Assembly: GCA_002104985.1 (NCBI GenBank)
Contig: MCGO01000037.1
Span: 355,224-419,223 of the forward strand
Source of the DNA: Rhizoclosmatium globosum
Taxonomy: Eukaryota > Chytridiomycota > Chytridiomycetes > Chytridiales > Chytriomycetaceae
Direction: 5' to 3'
Length of the DNA: 64,000 nucleotides
This document shows, piece after piece, positions 22,201-34,104 of this stretch. Within the stretch, counting starts at the first letter, position 1. Each line of letters begins with the position of its first letter. Below the pieces are notes generated by a model. That model ran no database searches. It saw nothing but the letters and a program-made list of their open reading frames with translations, and had not been told where the DNA came from. The position numbers and the translations under genes were made by a program.

Positions 22201-22608
22201 AGTTGACGACTTGGATGAGCAGGTAAACGATCTTTGATTTTGAATATTTCAGTACTCAATTTTTGTTTTTACAGTGCTCCCATTTATGCTTTAGTTCTGG
22301 AAAAGCCAGCTGCCGTCAAAGAATGGAGAAACCTGGCCGGCCCAACTAATTCAAACAAGGCTCGCGAAATTGCTCCTCACTCAATCCGTGCCCTGTTTGG
22401 AACAGACGGTTCTTTGAATGCTGTCCATGGTTCCGATTCTCCTGCATCAGCTGAGCGTGAGATTGGTGTTGTATTTGGAGGAGAAGTTGCAGGAGTTCCT
22501 CCATCTGTATTGAACAAAGAAACAGCAAATCCACTCTCGAAGGCAGCATCCAGAGCTGCGAGTGGCAAACCAATGGAGGCCGATGCTCCTCCAGCAGCTG
22601 ATATCTAA
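19289..22608 (+). CDS. NME8: Thioredoxin plus four nucleoside-diphosphate-kinase domains (NME8/TXNDC3-like)
   Basis: Homologue of the axonemal dynein-associated proteins NME8/TXNDC3 and sea-urchin IC1. Eleven exons, 930 residues, frame kept. A thioredoxin domain (about 75-200) reads VDVYSKWAGHCEPM, so the first catalytic Cys is Ala; a nearby RGANAPLIEK matches human NME8. Four NDK domains follow, starting at LAMLKPDA, LAVIKPNA, LALIKPDV and LALIKPDV. Each keeps a His at the phosphorylation site (INTFHASDG, NGLHGSPT, NAVHGSDS, NAVHGSDS). Human NME8 has three NDK domains. NDK3 and NDK4 are nearly identical, implying recent duplication. The residues after the first ATG form a hydrophobic segment (FLLLALVLVPVFVAVYV). 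An in-frame ATG at 19491 would drop it and fits the family better. Confidence 0.88.
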
Positions 22609-22694
22609 AACCAATCAAATAACCGTAAATTTTACTCATATCCTCGTATTTATTCGTTGTCTGTCGTTTAGTAACGCCGATAAATATAAACACC

Positions 22695-24082
22695 TCAATT
22701 ATGTATCATTTCTTTGAGAAGTAATGTGATAAACAAAAGCAACATGGCAGAAACAATATTTTTCGTTGATGAATTCGACGTTTTTTCCGTGGCGACATTC
22801 TTATTCGGAGGTACTTGAGTGACCACAATCGAAAAAGTAGGAGAAACAGCAGCAACAGCAGTTGTGGTTGTGGTTGTGGGTTTTGGTTTTTGTCCCCAAA
22901 TGACAACACCAGCCGTATCCAACTTTTGGATTTCTGAATGGAAAGCAGCAGCTGTGGCATCATCTCCAATAATTCGGAAATCGCGTTCAGTCATATAAGC
23001 CTGTTCAGCTTCCTTTTTCCAAATTTCAAACGATATTGCCATTTTAAATTTGGGATATTTCGCCAGGAACGCGGGATTGAAAATGTTGGAGCTCCAGAAG
23101 GACATGACCATGGCGGTACGTCCTGGTCCCGCATCGATTTCGGACCTGACACCATTCAAGCTTTTCGCAATTTGAAAAGCGCCTCCTCCTTCTGAGATGA
23201 CAAAAGGTTTGTTGTACTTTACAGCATATTCTTGGTAAAATGAGGTCTTGCTTCCTTGTGGTCCTTGTGAGTCCATCATTTGTGCCGTGTAATCACTTGG
23301 GCATAGAGAGTTGACCATGAAAGAAAGAGGGTAATTGTTTTCGTATCCTTTCCAATCTGTTGATTTGTTGGTGAGTAATCCGTTTGCGACAGCTTGGGAG
23401 AAAAGTACTCACATAGTGAAAGTCCAACCCAGTCAACATAGTCTTCGCCAGGCCAATATGGCGCGTAAGGAAACTGTCCATCACTTGTATCAGTGTTTGG
23501 AGACCAGACCATCGCCACTGTTGGAGCAACCGCATTGATGGCAGTGTAAACCTTCCTCCAAAGGGCAATATACGCAGCTGTGTCCCCTGAATAAGGAAAC
23601 CAATGGCCATTCATTTCAGGTGCAAAGCGAATGAATAAATTGCGTCCCGTGGTATTCTATTTGTCGTTTAAAAACGCCAAGACCAAAACAAAACTCACAG
23701 TAATTGACTGGCACTGAGTAGCGAGCGCCTGAATATCCTTGTCTTCAACATTAATCGAGTTTGGATAAATCGTCAAGAATATGGCGGCGTCAGTTCCATC
23801 GTCAAATATCTTCATGTTGACTGTTCCGTCTGGATTGTGATTACTTGTGTCATAGTCAGGTGGCCCATCGACAGGCGGATTTGGTGGAAGATGTTGATAT
23901 GATTGAAATACGCCGGTGTTGAAGCCTATCTTCTTGTTGAAACTTGCCGCTGTTTCGCCGCCTGAAACTGGTCCCGTGGAGGAATCAAACCAAGCCCCAA
24001 AAATCAACTTTCCATCCGCAGGTTCCAGCTTTGCCAGAGCAAATACGAATGAGGGTATTAGAACCAAACTCAAGAGAAGCAT
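22695..24082 (-). CDS. Secreted GH26-like glycoside hydrolase, probably GPI-anchored
   Basis: Probable beta-mannanase or related endo-glycanase acting outside the cell. Three exons (23699-24082, 23413-23656, 22695-23356), 429 residues, frame intact. A signal peptide covers residues 1-16 (MLLLSLVLIPSFVFAL). The acid/base Glu is in RFAPEMNGHWFPY and the nucleophile Glu in FVISEGGGAF, with WSPN between them, a GH26-type arrangement. A Thr-rich linker follows, and the C-terminus ends in a hydrophobic stretch (SAMLLLFITLLL) after small residues, as in GPI signals. Substrate specificity cannot be read from the sequence. Convergent with the NME8-like gene. Confidence 0.72.
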
Positions 24083-24383
24083 CAGTTTGTAAACTTCTTT
24101 TTGTTGGGCTTCTTTTGGTGGAACGAATGGAATTCCAGCAAAACCGATTCAAACCTTTTCGTGCCATTTGATAAATTCGTACATCGATTTCGTTGATCAT
24201 ATTCTAATTGAAAATGAAGCCATTCATATACCTGTTGCCTAAAACTGAACATCCCACAAACAACAAGAATAACCATTACAGTGTTAATTAAGAGTCCTGC
24301 ATAGGCTTTCATCTGAAAACATTTCATATTGGCTGAGGCATGGCGGCACAGAACTTCGGAAAAAAACAAGTGAGAAAGCAACG

Positions 24384-26024
24384 ATGTTCTGGCTTCTTTC
24401 CGCACCTCCAGACCCAACCAAGAACGACACCGTCTCAAAACTACGCGACAAGATCGCGTCCCGAAACCAGGACCTCGCTGAAATATTTCCATTCAACTTG
24501 CCTGACTTCAAGGTATTTAACCCTCAACCAGCTCAACTTCAACGCTTATCCTCGAAAGGTCGGGACCTTGGATACCTTAGTGCTTCTATCCGATGACTTG
24601 GTCAAGGCTGATGCCACGTTTGAGTCTGTGACGATGAAGATTGGAGACAACCTGAGGGCCCTTTTGAACAATGACATGGACCAATGGAGAAACAACCTCT
24701 CCGTCAACGAGAGTAAGTCACACCTTAATACGCGGATTACAAGGATAGAATGGATGAAGGCTGAGGTTGTTTTGTAGAATCGATCGACCAGTACCTCAAG
24801 GCCTTCACTTGGAACACGATGAAATACAGAACCGACAAAAGTCTGCGCGAACTTACGGATCTGATTAGCCAAGTGAGTCCCCTTGCTGGAGTCGGGATAG
24901 GGCATGAGTCTGATGTGCTAGTGAAAAACAGGAAGTCAACTCAATTGAAACCCTCATGAAGAACAAGATGCAAAGTTATTCCACAGTCAAAACTTCACTC
25001 TCTGGAATGCAGAGAAAGCAGACGTAAGGAGTCGTATTTGAAGAGGCAGCCCGTTCTAACGATGTGAATCGAATTCTTGATATCGTGCAGCGGAAACCTC
25101 TCCATCAAAAGCCTGAATGACATCGTCAAGAAAGAGTATTTTGTGCTGGATTCTGAGTATTTGATTACTGTCCTTGTTGCTGTTCCAAAGTAAGCGTTTG
25201 GCAACGCGGACGAAAGGCTAATAATTCATTTGGTAGAGCTTTGGAGAAGGAGTGGTTGAATGGATACGAATCGCTTACTCAAATGGTGGTTCCGCGTTCT
25301 TCCCAGTAAGTACAGGTAATACTTTTAGTGATTTGACTAAAACTATTGTTTCTAGGAAGATCGCTGACGACGAAGAATACAGTTTATTCACGGTTACATT
25401 GTTTCAAAGAGTTTTGGACGAGTTTACGCAAAAGCCCGAAGCGAAAAGTAAGTTTTTAAGGATTTGTTGTAGGTACTGATAGGACATACAGATTTATTGT
25501 TCGCGATTTCAAGTGGAACGAACAGCAAATGGCTATGGAAAAGAAGGCGCTTGCTGAAGCCGGGGCTGCTGAAAAGGAGCAATGGGTTTGTCTTCCGTCA
25601 CTTGCGATTATCTTTTAACACCCTTTGACAGACTACGCTCCTCCGTCTTTGCAAAACCAACTTTGGTGAAGTTTTTTCATGCTGGATTCATATCAAAGTG
25701 CTTCGAGTATATGTTGAGTCTATTTTACGATACGGATTGCCGCCCGATTTTCAGCCCATGGTCATCAAGGTAGGGCAATGCAATTTAACATCGAGGAAAC
25801 AAATCTTACAGTTGTTTATACAGTTGAAGCCAAAGCAAAACGAAAAGAAGCTCCGCGATGCAATTAACTTGCATTATGCTAAGCTCGGTGGCGCCGCAAA
25901 CAACAGCAGTGGAGCCGCAGACGATCAATTGGAAGAGAATTTACAGCTGCTATTGGGAGACAAGGATTATTGTCCAGCAGTGTTGTTTGCCGTGAATGCC
26001 TTCTGGATTGACTCAAACAAGTGA
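24384..26024 (+). CDS. VMA5: V-type H+-ATPase subunit C
   Basis: Stator subunit that links V1 and V0 and controls reversible assembly. Ten exons, about 391 residues. Diagnostic strings in order: [52 protein letters not shown], a [10 protein letters not shown] segment, and [21 protein letters not shown]. The last exon has two tandem acceptors (25812 or 25824), which would insert or omit LFIQ. The exon sizes leave one base missing at the junction after 25447. An additional A in the run 25444-25447 would restore K-K-F at that splice. Divergent from the GH26-like gene, 301 bp away. Confidence 0.94.
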
Positions 26025-26177
26025 TGGGTGCAAGGATATTGGTACTACCGGTTTTCCAATAATAAAAATAGCAAGCATGATGTTACGTACCAGAGGATAA
26101 TGCTGCTTGGAATGCGAGCGAAGGAATTGGGAGACCAGTGTGCGTGGACTGGTGAAAAAGTTTCGAAAAACTGAACA

Positions 26178-27695
26178 ATGGGTGTGTTGCCCTACCCTTT
26201 CCCCACCACCCGGCCACCCGATTGATCCCCCTCCTGTCGCACTATCCCGCAATACTGTCTGGGTCCAGGATCCCTCTGGCGCGATGAAATCGGGCGGCTG
26301 ATCAGCTCCACATCGCAATCCTCATTTTTCCGAGGTCCTCTTAAAAATTCATAATTGGATGATATCGGGAGAGGGCTTAGGAGGAGGACGTGTATGGACC
26401 GGGCTCTGCTAGCTCTGCTCTGTCGAATCATTAGGCTCATAGGGCTCTTTGACGCTCCACCCGCCCCGCTTTGCTCCAAAATATGCAATGAATTGACTCA
26501 CTGACCACTTCTCTTTCTCTTTGTCAGCTGCCCCACGTGAAGACCAAGTATACATGGCCAAGCTCGCCGAGCAGGCTGAGCGTTACGATGGTGCGTTGTT
26601 TGATCCCTTTGAGTGGATGTACCCTCATTTTGACCTCCAATTTGTTGGGCATCATCACTCTCTCTTCGTACTTAACTCTTGCTAATCACATCTTATGTAA
26701 TTAATAGAGATGGTTACTTTCATGAAGGTTCGTGACGCAACTCCCCTTCACCTCCCTTACTGTTATCATGAGGGTGTCTAGTCTAGGGGAAAAATTTCAC
26801 TAACCAACAGTCTCCTTCATTCTCTTCGCGTTATATAGGAAGTTGCTAAGGTAAGCGTGTTTTTTAGTGGTTTTGGTGGGATGAGAGGCTAAAAGGGGCG
26901 GTTTTTATGTAGTTGGGCGTTGAACTCACTGTTGAGGAGCGCAACTTGTTGTCTGTCGCCTACAAGAACGTTATTGGAGGTCGTCGTGGTTCCTGGAGAA
27001 TTGTCTCTTCCATCGAGCAGAAGGAGGAGATCAAGGGTAACGAGGGACAGGTTGCTAAGATCAAGGCATACCGTAACAAGATCGAGCAGGAGCTCCAAGA
27101 TGTCTGCTCTGACATCCTTGCCGTTCTTGATGAGCACTTGATCCCAGCTGCTGAGGCTGGTGAATCTAAGGTCTTCTACTACAAGATGTAAATACCCAAC
27201 ATTTTCCTAGACGGGAGACTGACTTTACTATTCAGGAAGGGAGACTACCACCGTTACCTCGCTGAGTTCGCCACTGGTGACAAGCGAAAGGACTCTGCCG
27301 GCCACGCCCACGAAGCTTACAAGGCCGCCACCGACATTGCTTCCACCGAGCTTGCTCCAACCCACCCAATCCGTCTTGGACTTGCCTTGAACTTCTCCGT
27401 GTTCTACTACGAGATCCTCAACTCCCCAGACCGTGCTTGCCACTTGGCCAAGCAGGCTTTCGACGACGCTATTGCCGAGCTCGACACTCTTAGCGAGGAG
27501 TCCTACAAGGACTCTACCTTGATCATGCAGCTCCTCCGTGACAACTTGACCCTCTGGACTTCTGATCTGACCGATGGTGCGTAATTTTCAAAATTATTTG
27601 TGTATATGATTACTGATCTTTGACTTATGTCATACATCTTAGCAGAGGCGGACAAGGCTGAGGAGAAGCCTGATGAGGCTGAGGCTCAAAGCTAA
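26178..27695 (+). CDS. 14-3-3 protein
   Basis: Phosphoserine/threonine-binding adaptor dimer. Seven exons are proposed: 26178-26181, 26528-26590, 26708-26727, 26839-26850, 26913-27187, 27236-27576 and 27643-27695. They give 255 residues and keep frame. Hallmarks: [24 protein letters not shown], the phosphopeptide-binding K and [15 protein letters not shown], and a [11 protein letters not shown] segment near the end, then an acidic tail. The start exon is only ATG plus one base and rests on a good donor (ATGG|GTGTG) and on phase; it implies a 346-bp first intron. Exon 4 is a 12-bp microexon coding EVAK. Codon use is strongly biased, as expected for a highly expressed gene. Confidence 0.92.
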
Positions 27696-27776
27696 GGGGT
27701 TTAATTGTTGAGACGTTTTGTTGGTACTTTTCCTTGTTGAACAAAAAACTTGAAAATTGATCGTTGTGTATACATT

Positions 27777-28356
27777 TTATTGAATCTCGGCTGATAAAGA
27801 GGCTCCATAACCACGAGAGAACATTCCAATCCAGTTCTGGCCATCCTTGTCTGTAAACTTGCCTGGCCCATTGACTCGCGTACGTTCCCATTCAGCTGTA
27901 AGTTGAGATCCATCAGGCCATGAGTATGTTCCTTGTCCCATAAATTTGTTGTCTTTCCAATATCCCTGTGACGCATATCAACTAAATTGGAAGGGGTTTA
28001 GCACACTCACATCATATACCGCACCACTTGTGAACTCCAGGCGACCTCTTCCATTCATTTTGTCCATTTCCCAGTTTCCATTATAACATAATCAGGACAA
28101 ATATGTTTCCTTCCCCGTGTCGCATAATCGGTTGTCCAGCTTCTGCGTCCTTGTACGCACCCTCTAAAAGCAGTTAGAGATATTGATAAACATTGAAGCC
28201 TCACCATATCGCGAAGTGTCAGGGAATATGTAAGTTCCAACCTTTGCTGGAGGTGCTTTGAATTTGCCCACAACTGTCAGTATGAAACGGTTCATTGCTG
28301 CGTTCCTCACCTTCAGTTTCCTTCGCCTTTCCGCCAGACGCTTTCTTTGGAGGCAT
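27777..28356 (-). CDS. MORN2: MORN-repeat protein, MORN2-like, with probable frameshift
   Basis: Small MORN-repeat protein. Human MORN2 shares the block MNGRGRLEFTSGAVYDG and the end KDGQNWIGMF. The MORN units here include YNGNW, GYWKDNKFMGQGTYSW and a RVNGPGKFTDKDG unit. Four exons are suggested: start at 28356 (MPPKKASGGKAKE), with introns near 28270-28310, 28165-28205 and 27968-28012. Between about 28085 and 28115 the frame is broken by one or two bases, in the stretch that should read GTYL..PDYVYNGNW. MORN2 is often found in ciliated organisms. Convergent with 14-3-3 and 78 bp from the divergent GCK kinase. Confidence 0.72.
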
Positions 28357-28434
28357 TAATAGTGAGGAATGAAGGAGAGATTTTCGAAGCAACAATTCAG
28401 TTCGCTTGGCCGAAACGGATTTATCACCTCTGAA

Positions 28435-31367
28435 ATGGCTGCCTCTCCTTCATCACTGGATCCTCTCTTTGAAGGTGTTCAGCTTGGAAATGATCCAGAG
28501 ACCATCTTTGAACTGGAAGAGCGCGTTGGTTCTGGAAAGTAAGTTTCAACGGTGGACAGCAACGGGTCTCTTGCTTCTGCCAGTGCTTGCTTCTTACTCT
28601 CTGCACACTCAGTTATGGTGAAGTCTATCGAGCACGCATACTCCGCACAAACACTCTTGCTGCCATCAAGATTATCACTCTTGAAGAGGATGAAAACTTG
28701 GACGACGTTCTTGCTGAAGTCAATTTTCTTCGCGACTGCCGACACAAGAATATTGTTGCATACTATGGATCGTATTTAAAACGTGGGAAAGTGAAGGGGG
28801 AGAAGTCTGTCTGGGTACTGTATTCACTCTTGTCAAACAATTACGAAGGAAATGCTGACGTGATTCGTAGATTGCGATGGAGTTTTGCGGAGGCGGTTCT
28901 GTGGAATCTTGTTACAAGAGTTGAGTGCGCATTGGCTGTGGTTCACTGCTTTGCTGACAAGAATGAACCTTTTTGTAGCATTGCGAGCCCCACTTTCAGA
29001 AATCGAAATTGCACATATAATGCGTGAATGCTTACAAGTAATTTATCATGATAGCTTCTTCATCAACTCATAAAATGCTATAGGGACTATCTTACCTGCA
29101 TTCATGCAACAAAATCCATAGAGACATCAAATCTGCGAATATTTTATTAACGGAAGACGGAAAAGTGAAGCTTGGTTTGTGGATGGCAATATTTGTTTGG
29201 TTTTACTGACATGGAAGTTCAGCCGACTTTGGAGTCTCAACCCAACTTGTACATACTTTAGCAAAACGAACCACATTCACTGGTACTCCTTATTGGTAAA
29301 CTATTCATAATATTATCTATCGCATACTGAGACTGATATAGGATGGCCCCTGAAGTTATTACATCCGATTATGAAGGAACAGTGTACGACTCAAAGGTAC
29401 ACTCTTTGGCTCACGCTATGCGACTCTCTGACGACCTATGAGTTTAGGCTGATATTTGGTCACTTGGAATCACAGCCATAGAAATGGCAGAAACCAAACC
29501 GCCATTCTATGATATGCTTCCAGTCCAAGTCCTCTACACGATCCCAAAAGTCGACTCGCCGATACTTGGGCTCAATCGTGACTGGTCATTCGAGTTTCGT
29601 GATTTTGTGAAGAAATGCTTGAACAAGTCACCGGAATTGCGCGCTTCTGCGGATGATCTGTTAAAGGTAAACTATTTCAGAGACAATGAGTTTATTAAAA
29701 CTTCGTGACAGCATCCTTTTATTACTGCTCATCGTCGCGATCCCACTGTAATCCCTGCACTAATTCAACGTGTTCGATATGCTCGCATGATTTCTAAACA
29801 AGCACGAGACGATGATCGGGTGCGGTTACTGCTGAATCAAATGAGTGAATTTGGTGTGGATGAGGATGAGGAACAAATACCCGAGATGCGCATACAAAGT
29901 CCCGAATCAACTGTCAGACGAGGTCTTCCCTTATCACCAATATCTTCACCAATGTCACCACTCATTGGTCAATCGCCGCCAAGATCACCTGTTGAGAGAG
30001 GAAGTCTGGACGTATTCAGTCCAGCAGCGGAGGTGTCCAAACCATCTTCTAAACCAGTAAGTAGCTTCTCTGTCGTTATAAGTTTTAAGATTAAACAAAC
30101 TACAGACTTTCAAAGCTACACGCCTATGTCGTCTTGGGCTGCAAATTACTTGCGCCGAATATATCGGAACCACACTCTTATTCGGTACGGAAGATGGGCT
30201 GTACAGTTTCGACACAACAGCCCCAACAACAAAGATGATTCCTTTGTCAACACGAAGATATTCACAACTGGCTTACTGTCCGCAATTAAATATTCTTATT
30301 TCCAAGTCTGGTGAGTTTGGTTGTCACTTGTCTTGCAGGTTGGCTGATCCATGTATTTTGACAGGAAAACATGACATTATTGGAGTTCATAAGTTTTCAA
30401 ACATCGATAAGTTCGCCCGCAAGCAAAAGTTTGAAGTGGACTCTGGATTTGTCAAATTGAAAGACACAAAGGGAGCTTTGCTGTTTTCATTGAGTGAGTT
30501 CCTTGTTTTTACTTTTTTGAAATATTGATGATGATTCTAGGCTCACACCGAGGCTCGCATTATTTATGCATTGCTCTCGAATCTTCGGTAATTGTAGCAA
30601 AATGGGCTGGGTTTCCAGAGAATCAGTTTGTAACTGTGGCAGTGAGTTGATGTCACATCTGTTCCACTTAAAAAATTCTAATCATGATAACTGCTTTAGA
30701 CCGTTCCGCTGTCGTTCAGAACCACTTCCTTGAATCTCATTGAAACAGCACCTAACGAACTTTTTCTATTCCTTGGAGATTCATCTGGCCACTGTCATTC
30801 AATGGACCTCAGCAGACAGGAAATCAGTCCCATAGAAATTCCTCATCAGTTTCAGCAAAATGTTGGAGGAGTGAGTCGAGTTGGAAAATGGGTGAAAAGT
30901 GTGTCATTTTCAACGCCACATGTTCAAGAAAATATCTTGGTGCTCTGCTTTGAAAAAATGGGGTTGGTTGACCGGTTAGGTGATGATTTTGATGAAAATG
31001 AAGTGAGGTCTCTTGGTTGGAGGAATCAAGTTTCGTTCGTTGGTGAGTTTGGGCAACACAAATGATTTGGTGTACTCAATGTCCTACTCTAGTCAAGTTT
31101 GGAACAAAGTATATCGTCGCCGGCTCTACTTCAGTTATCGATGTGATAAATGTCGAGACGGGGAAAGTCGTACATGTGTTCGCAACATCGATGGAGAAAA
31201 TACGTGCATTGCGGTTTCTCACATGTAAGTTTGCACTATGTGCTTATAAAAACTAAAACGCGATAAAAGGTCATGGAAACAAGCTATTTTTGCAAGCAGA
31301 TGAAGTTAAGGATGGTAATCGCATTGGGTCCATCTTGTGCATTGAGATTACAGAAAGTATAATATAA
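28435..31367 (+). CDS. GCK-type (MAP4K-like) Ser/Thr kinase with C-terminal CNH domain
   Basis: STE20-family kinase of the germinal centre kinase I class. It is split by about 15 short introns, and the frame can be followed to the stop. Kinase landmarks: ERVGSGNYGEVY (Gly loop), AAIKI (VAIK Lys), [27 protein letters not shown] and FTGTPYWMAPEV. A Ser/Pro-rich linker ([19 protein letters not shown]) gives many possible proline-directed sites. The C-terminal citron homology domain begins near [11 protein letters not shown] and [11 protein letters not shown] and ends with KYIVAGS, RALRFLT and ILCIEIT. Domain order matches animal MAP4K proteins. Upstream activators and target pathway are not visible here. 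Confidence 0.88.
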
Positions 31368-31428
31368 TTGTATTTATAAGACGTATGTGGAATAAATTAA
31401 GACAGTATTTATATTTGTACAAGCTTGG

Positions 31429-33887
31429 TCAAAGTGACAGTGTCATGAGGATTCTCCGCTTTTTCATTCTTTCCACAATTTGACCTTCTTCTTCGACAAT
31501 CTCTTTCATTTTTTCCATCTGCGGGACAGACTAGATTAATACAATCATCAACTTCTCAGTATACTCACCAAAGTTTCAATATGGAATTCGGCCTCTTCGA
31601 CTTTCAGTCTCTCCCATGATGCATGTTGTTTACACTCGTCCGACGGTATAGCACACATTGTCGGCAATAATGCAACTTTGACGTCCTCCCAACTCGTTGC
31701 AGTTGATAAGCCCTCCAAATCCAATCCATCCAAGTCCCTCAAGTCTTCCCACTCGTCACCAGCGTCTTCGTCCTCTGATTCTTCAACAAAATCCTGCTCT
31801 GGAACAAGATCACCTTCGATAAAAACACCCGCGTCTCCAGCCTTCAACCAAACATCCACAATTCTTGAATCAAATCCACAAACAGGTTTCCTCACAAACG
31901 CTCCCACATCGTCCACAGCCACATCCTCTCCCACGTCCTCCCCACCACCGCCACCAGCACTTACCGTAACCCGTCTCTTCTTCTTCCCCTTCTTCCCCTT
32001 CGCCTTCCTCTTCTCATCCACCGCCCCCTCCACATTCTCCTTCTCCTCCAATCCACCCTCCTCCACAAAAAGACACCCCTCAACAACCTTCTTCCGAAAC
32101 ACACACGCATCAATCCCCTTCAAAACACGCTCCCAAACCTGAACCCGCGTCTTCACACCGTCCTTCTCCCCGCCAAGCGTGCGAAGCTTTTCCGCGTCGA
32201 GAGCGTCAAACGTTTCGAGGGAGACGAGGTCGCCGCGGTCGCGGAGGACGCGGAGTCTCGGGTCGGTGTATGTGCGTTTTGGGATTTTTTTGTTGTGAAT
32301 CGCGGTTTTTAAGGCGTATGCGGAGATGCTGAGGCCACAGGTTTGCGAGCAGTATCGTGATGACATGTCTTGTTGTGGTGGGGGTGGTTTTTGGGATGGG
32401 TGGGGGACTGGGCGTTGGTTGTTGAGGAGGTTGGGGGGTGTTGGGTCTGGAAGGTATTTTTGACAGGTTGGTGGGGTGATGTACAGGGTGGAGAGGTGGG
32501 TCTTTAAGGTGTGGAGAGTTTGTATTTGGTGGAAAAGGAGAGTAGTAGTTTCGGGTTGTGCGTTGGCTGGTTGTGTGGGAGGAATTTCGGGAAGGACCTG
32601 GGCAGGTTGGAATTGAGGGGCAGAAGGTGGAGCAACTGTAGCTGATTGTGGGGTTTGGGGTGCCGTTTTGAATTGGGGTGATACAGTAGCTGTTGAAATA
32701 GCCTCGACATCAATCACCACAGATTCTTGATCATCAACGGCTTCAATATCAATAAAAACCTCTTCTTCATCTCCCGGAGTTAAGCATGGATCCAATGACA
32801 TTGGTGGCGGAGAATCTGGAGAATCAGAAGGCTCTAATGGTGGGGACTCGGGTGAGTCTGCAATGGCGTTTTCGCATCCTCCTGCTGGAGGTGCAATGAG
32901 TTTGTCCTTCATAATTTTATCTATCGAGGTTTAAATGAATGGTCATCTCAATGATAGTAAGTACCACAGTCTTACCTTGCTCGAGCTGGAATTGTTCTTG
33001 TAGCTGATCAAAGATAATTTGGTGTTGATGAACAACAGCTGTTTGTAAACGTCCGGCTTCTCCAGCCTGCCAGGCAGCACAGAACTTTTTAAAGACGGGA
33101 CGACGACCACTATCGTGTTCGCAGATTCGGCAAAACCAAAGAAAGATTCGCTCGGCCTCCTCTTCCTTCATATTGGCGCAAATTCCATGGAACCATTCAT
33201 CACAACCGTCACACTAGAATCAAAACAAGCTCAGATCAAGAAAATAGAAAGCAGAATTTACCTGAATGTAAAAGAGACTCGGGTCATAAGTTTTTCTGCA
33301 GTAGCAGTAGACCTTGTTTGGATCCTCATCATATTCATAGTCAGAATACTCGCCATCGGATCCCTCGTCAGCATTCTCATCGTCTTTCTTCTTAACAGTC
33401 ACTTTCAAAGCCGTTGCATTCGTCTTTTTTGCGGGTTGTTTCCTGTTTCGTTTTGAGTTGTTCTTTCCGGACTTCTGTTGGATGTGTGAGACGACAGAGT
33501 GTCATGACTTAGGTCGAGACGCACCTTTTTCTTTTTCTGAATTTGCTGTTGTTTCTTCTGAGGTTGTGTTTTGATTGTGTTGGTTTTGATTGCCGATTTA
33601 GAAGGCACTTTGACGGCCGCCGAAGACTGTCTTCGCGGCGGTTCTCTCGGCGTTTCTCTCGTTTGATCTCTTTCTCCTTCGTCGTCGTTGTCGTCGTTGT
33701 CGTCGTCCAAGGTGTTCACGTTCACGTCCAAGGCCAAGTTCAAATGAAGAGTGAGCGCCGACAGTTCGAGCCCGCGCCGCTTCCACCGCAACTGACACGC
33801 GTTGCAAAGTACTTCAAAACCAGTGGGTCCGCTCCGCCAGAGCGACGTCGACGTGGTGCCGCACGAGCAGCACTTCTTCGACGACAT
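31429..33887 (-). CDS. GATA finger plus PHD finger protein, Spp1/CXXC1-like COMPASS subunit
   Basis: Probable H3K4me-binding subunit of the SET1/COMPASS complex. The N-terminus carries a GATA-type zinc finger, C-x2-C-x18-C-x2-C, ending VLCNACQLRWKRRG. A basic, low-complexity linker and an acidic patch (DYEYDEDPNK) follow. A PHD finger then reads VYCYCRKTYDPS, CDGCDEWFHGIC and LWFCRICE. Downstream, RYCSQTCGLSISAYAL resembles the Spp1/CXXC1 cysteine pair that follows the PHD, with a long acidic and coiled region to the end. Introns interrupt near 33480-33530, 33215-33262, 32918-32970 and 31530-31566. Animal CXXC1 has a CXXC finger in place of GATA, and yeast Spp1 has only the PHD. Divergent from the NRPS-like gene. 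Confidence 0.75.
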
Positions 33888-34104
33888 AATTATGTACTCC
33901 CTTTTTGTCCGAAAGTTGGTTGCAACGGATTAAGAGATTCAAAGCCGCCATGAAATCAGAACTACTGTCACATTTGGGCTCTATTGTAACTTGGAAATGA
34001 ATTGATCACATTGGTGGAATTGTCAACTTGAGGGATTTCCATTCAAACCTCCTTTCGGGGTTCCCTCTCTCTCTCCTCGTCCCTCAACTTAATCCTCAAA
34101 TACT

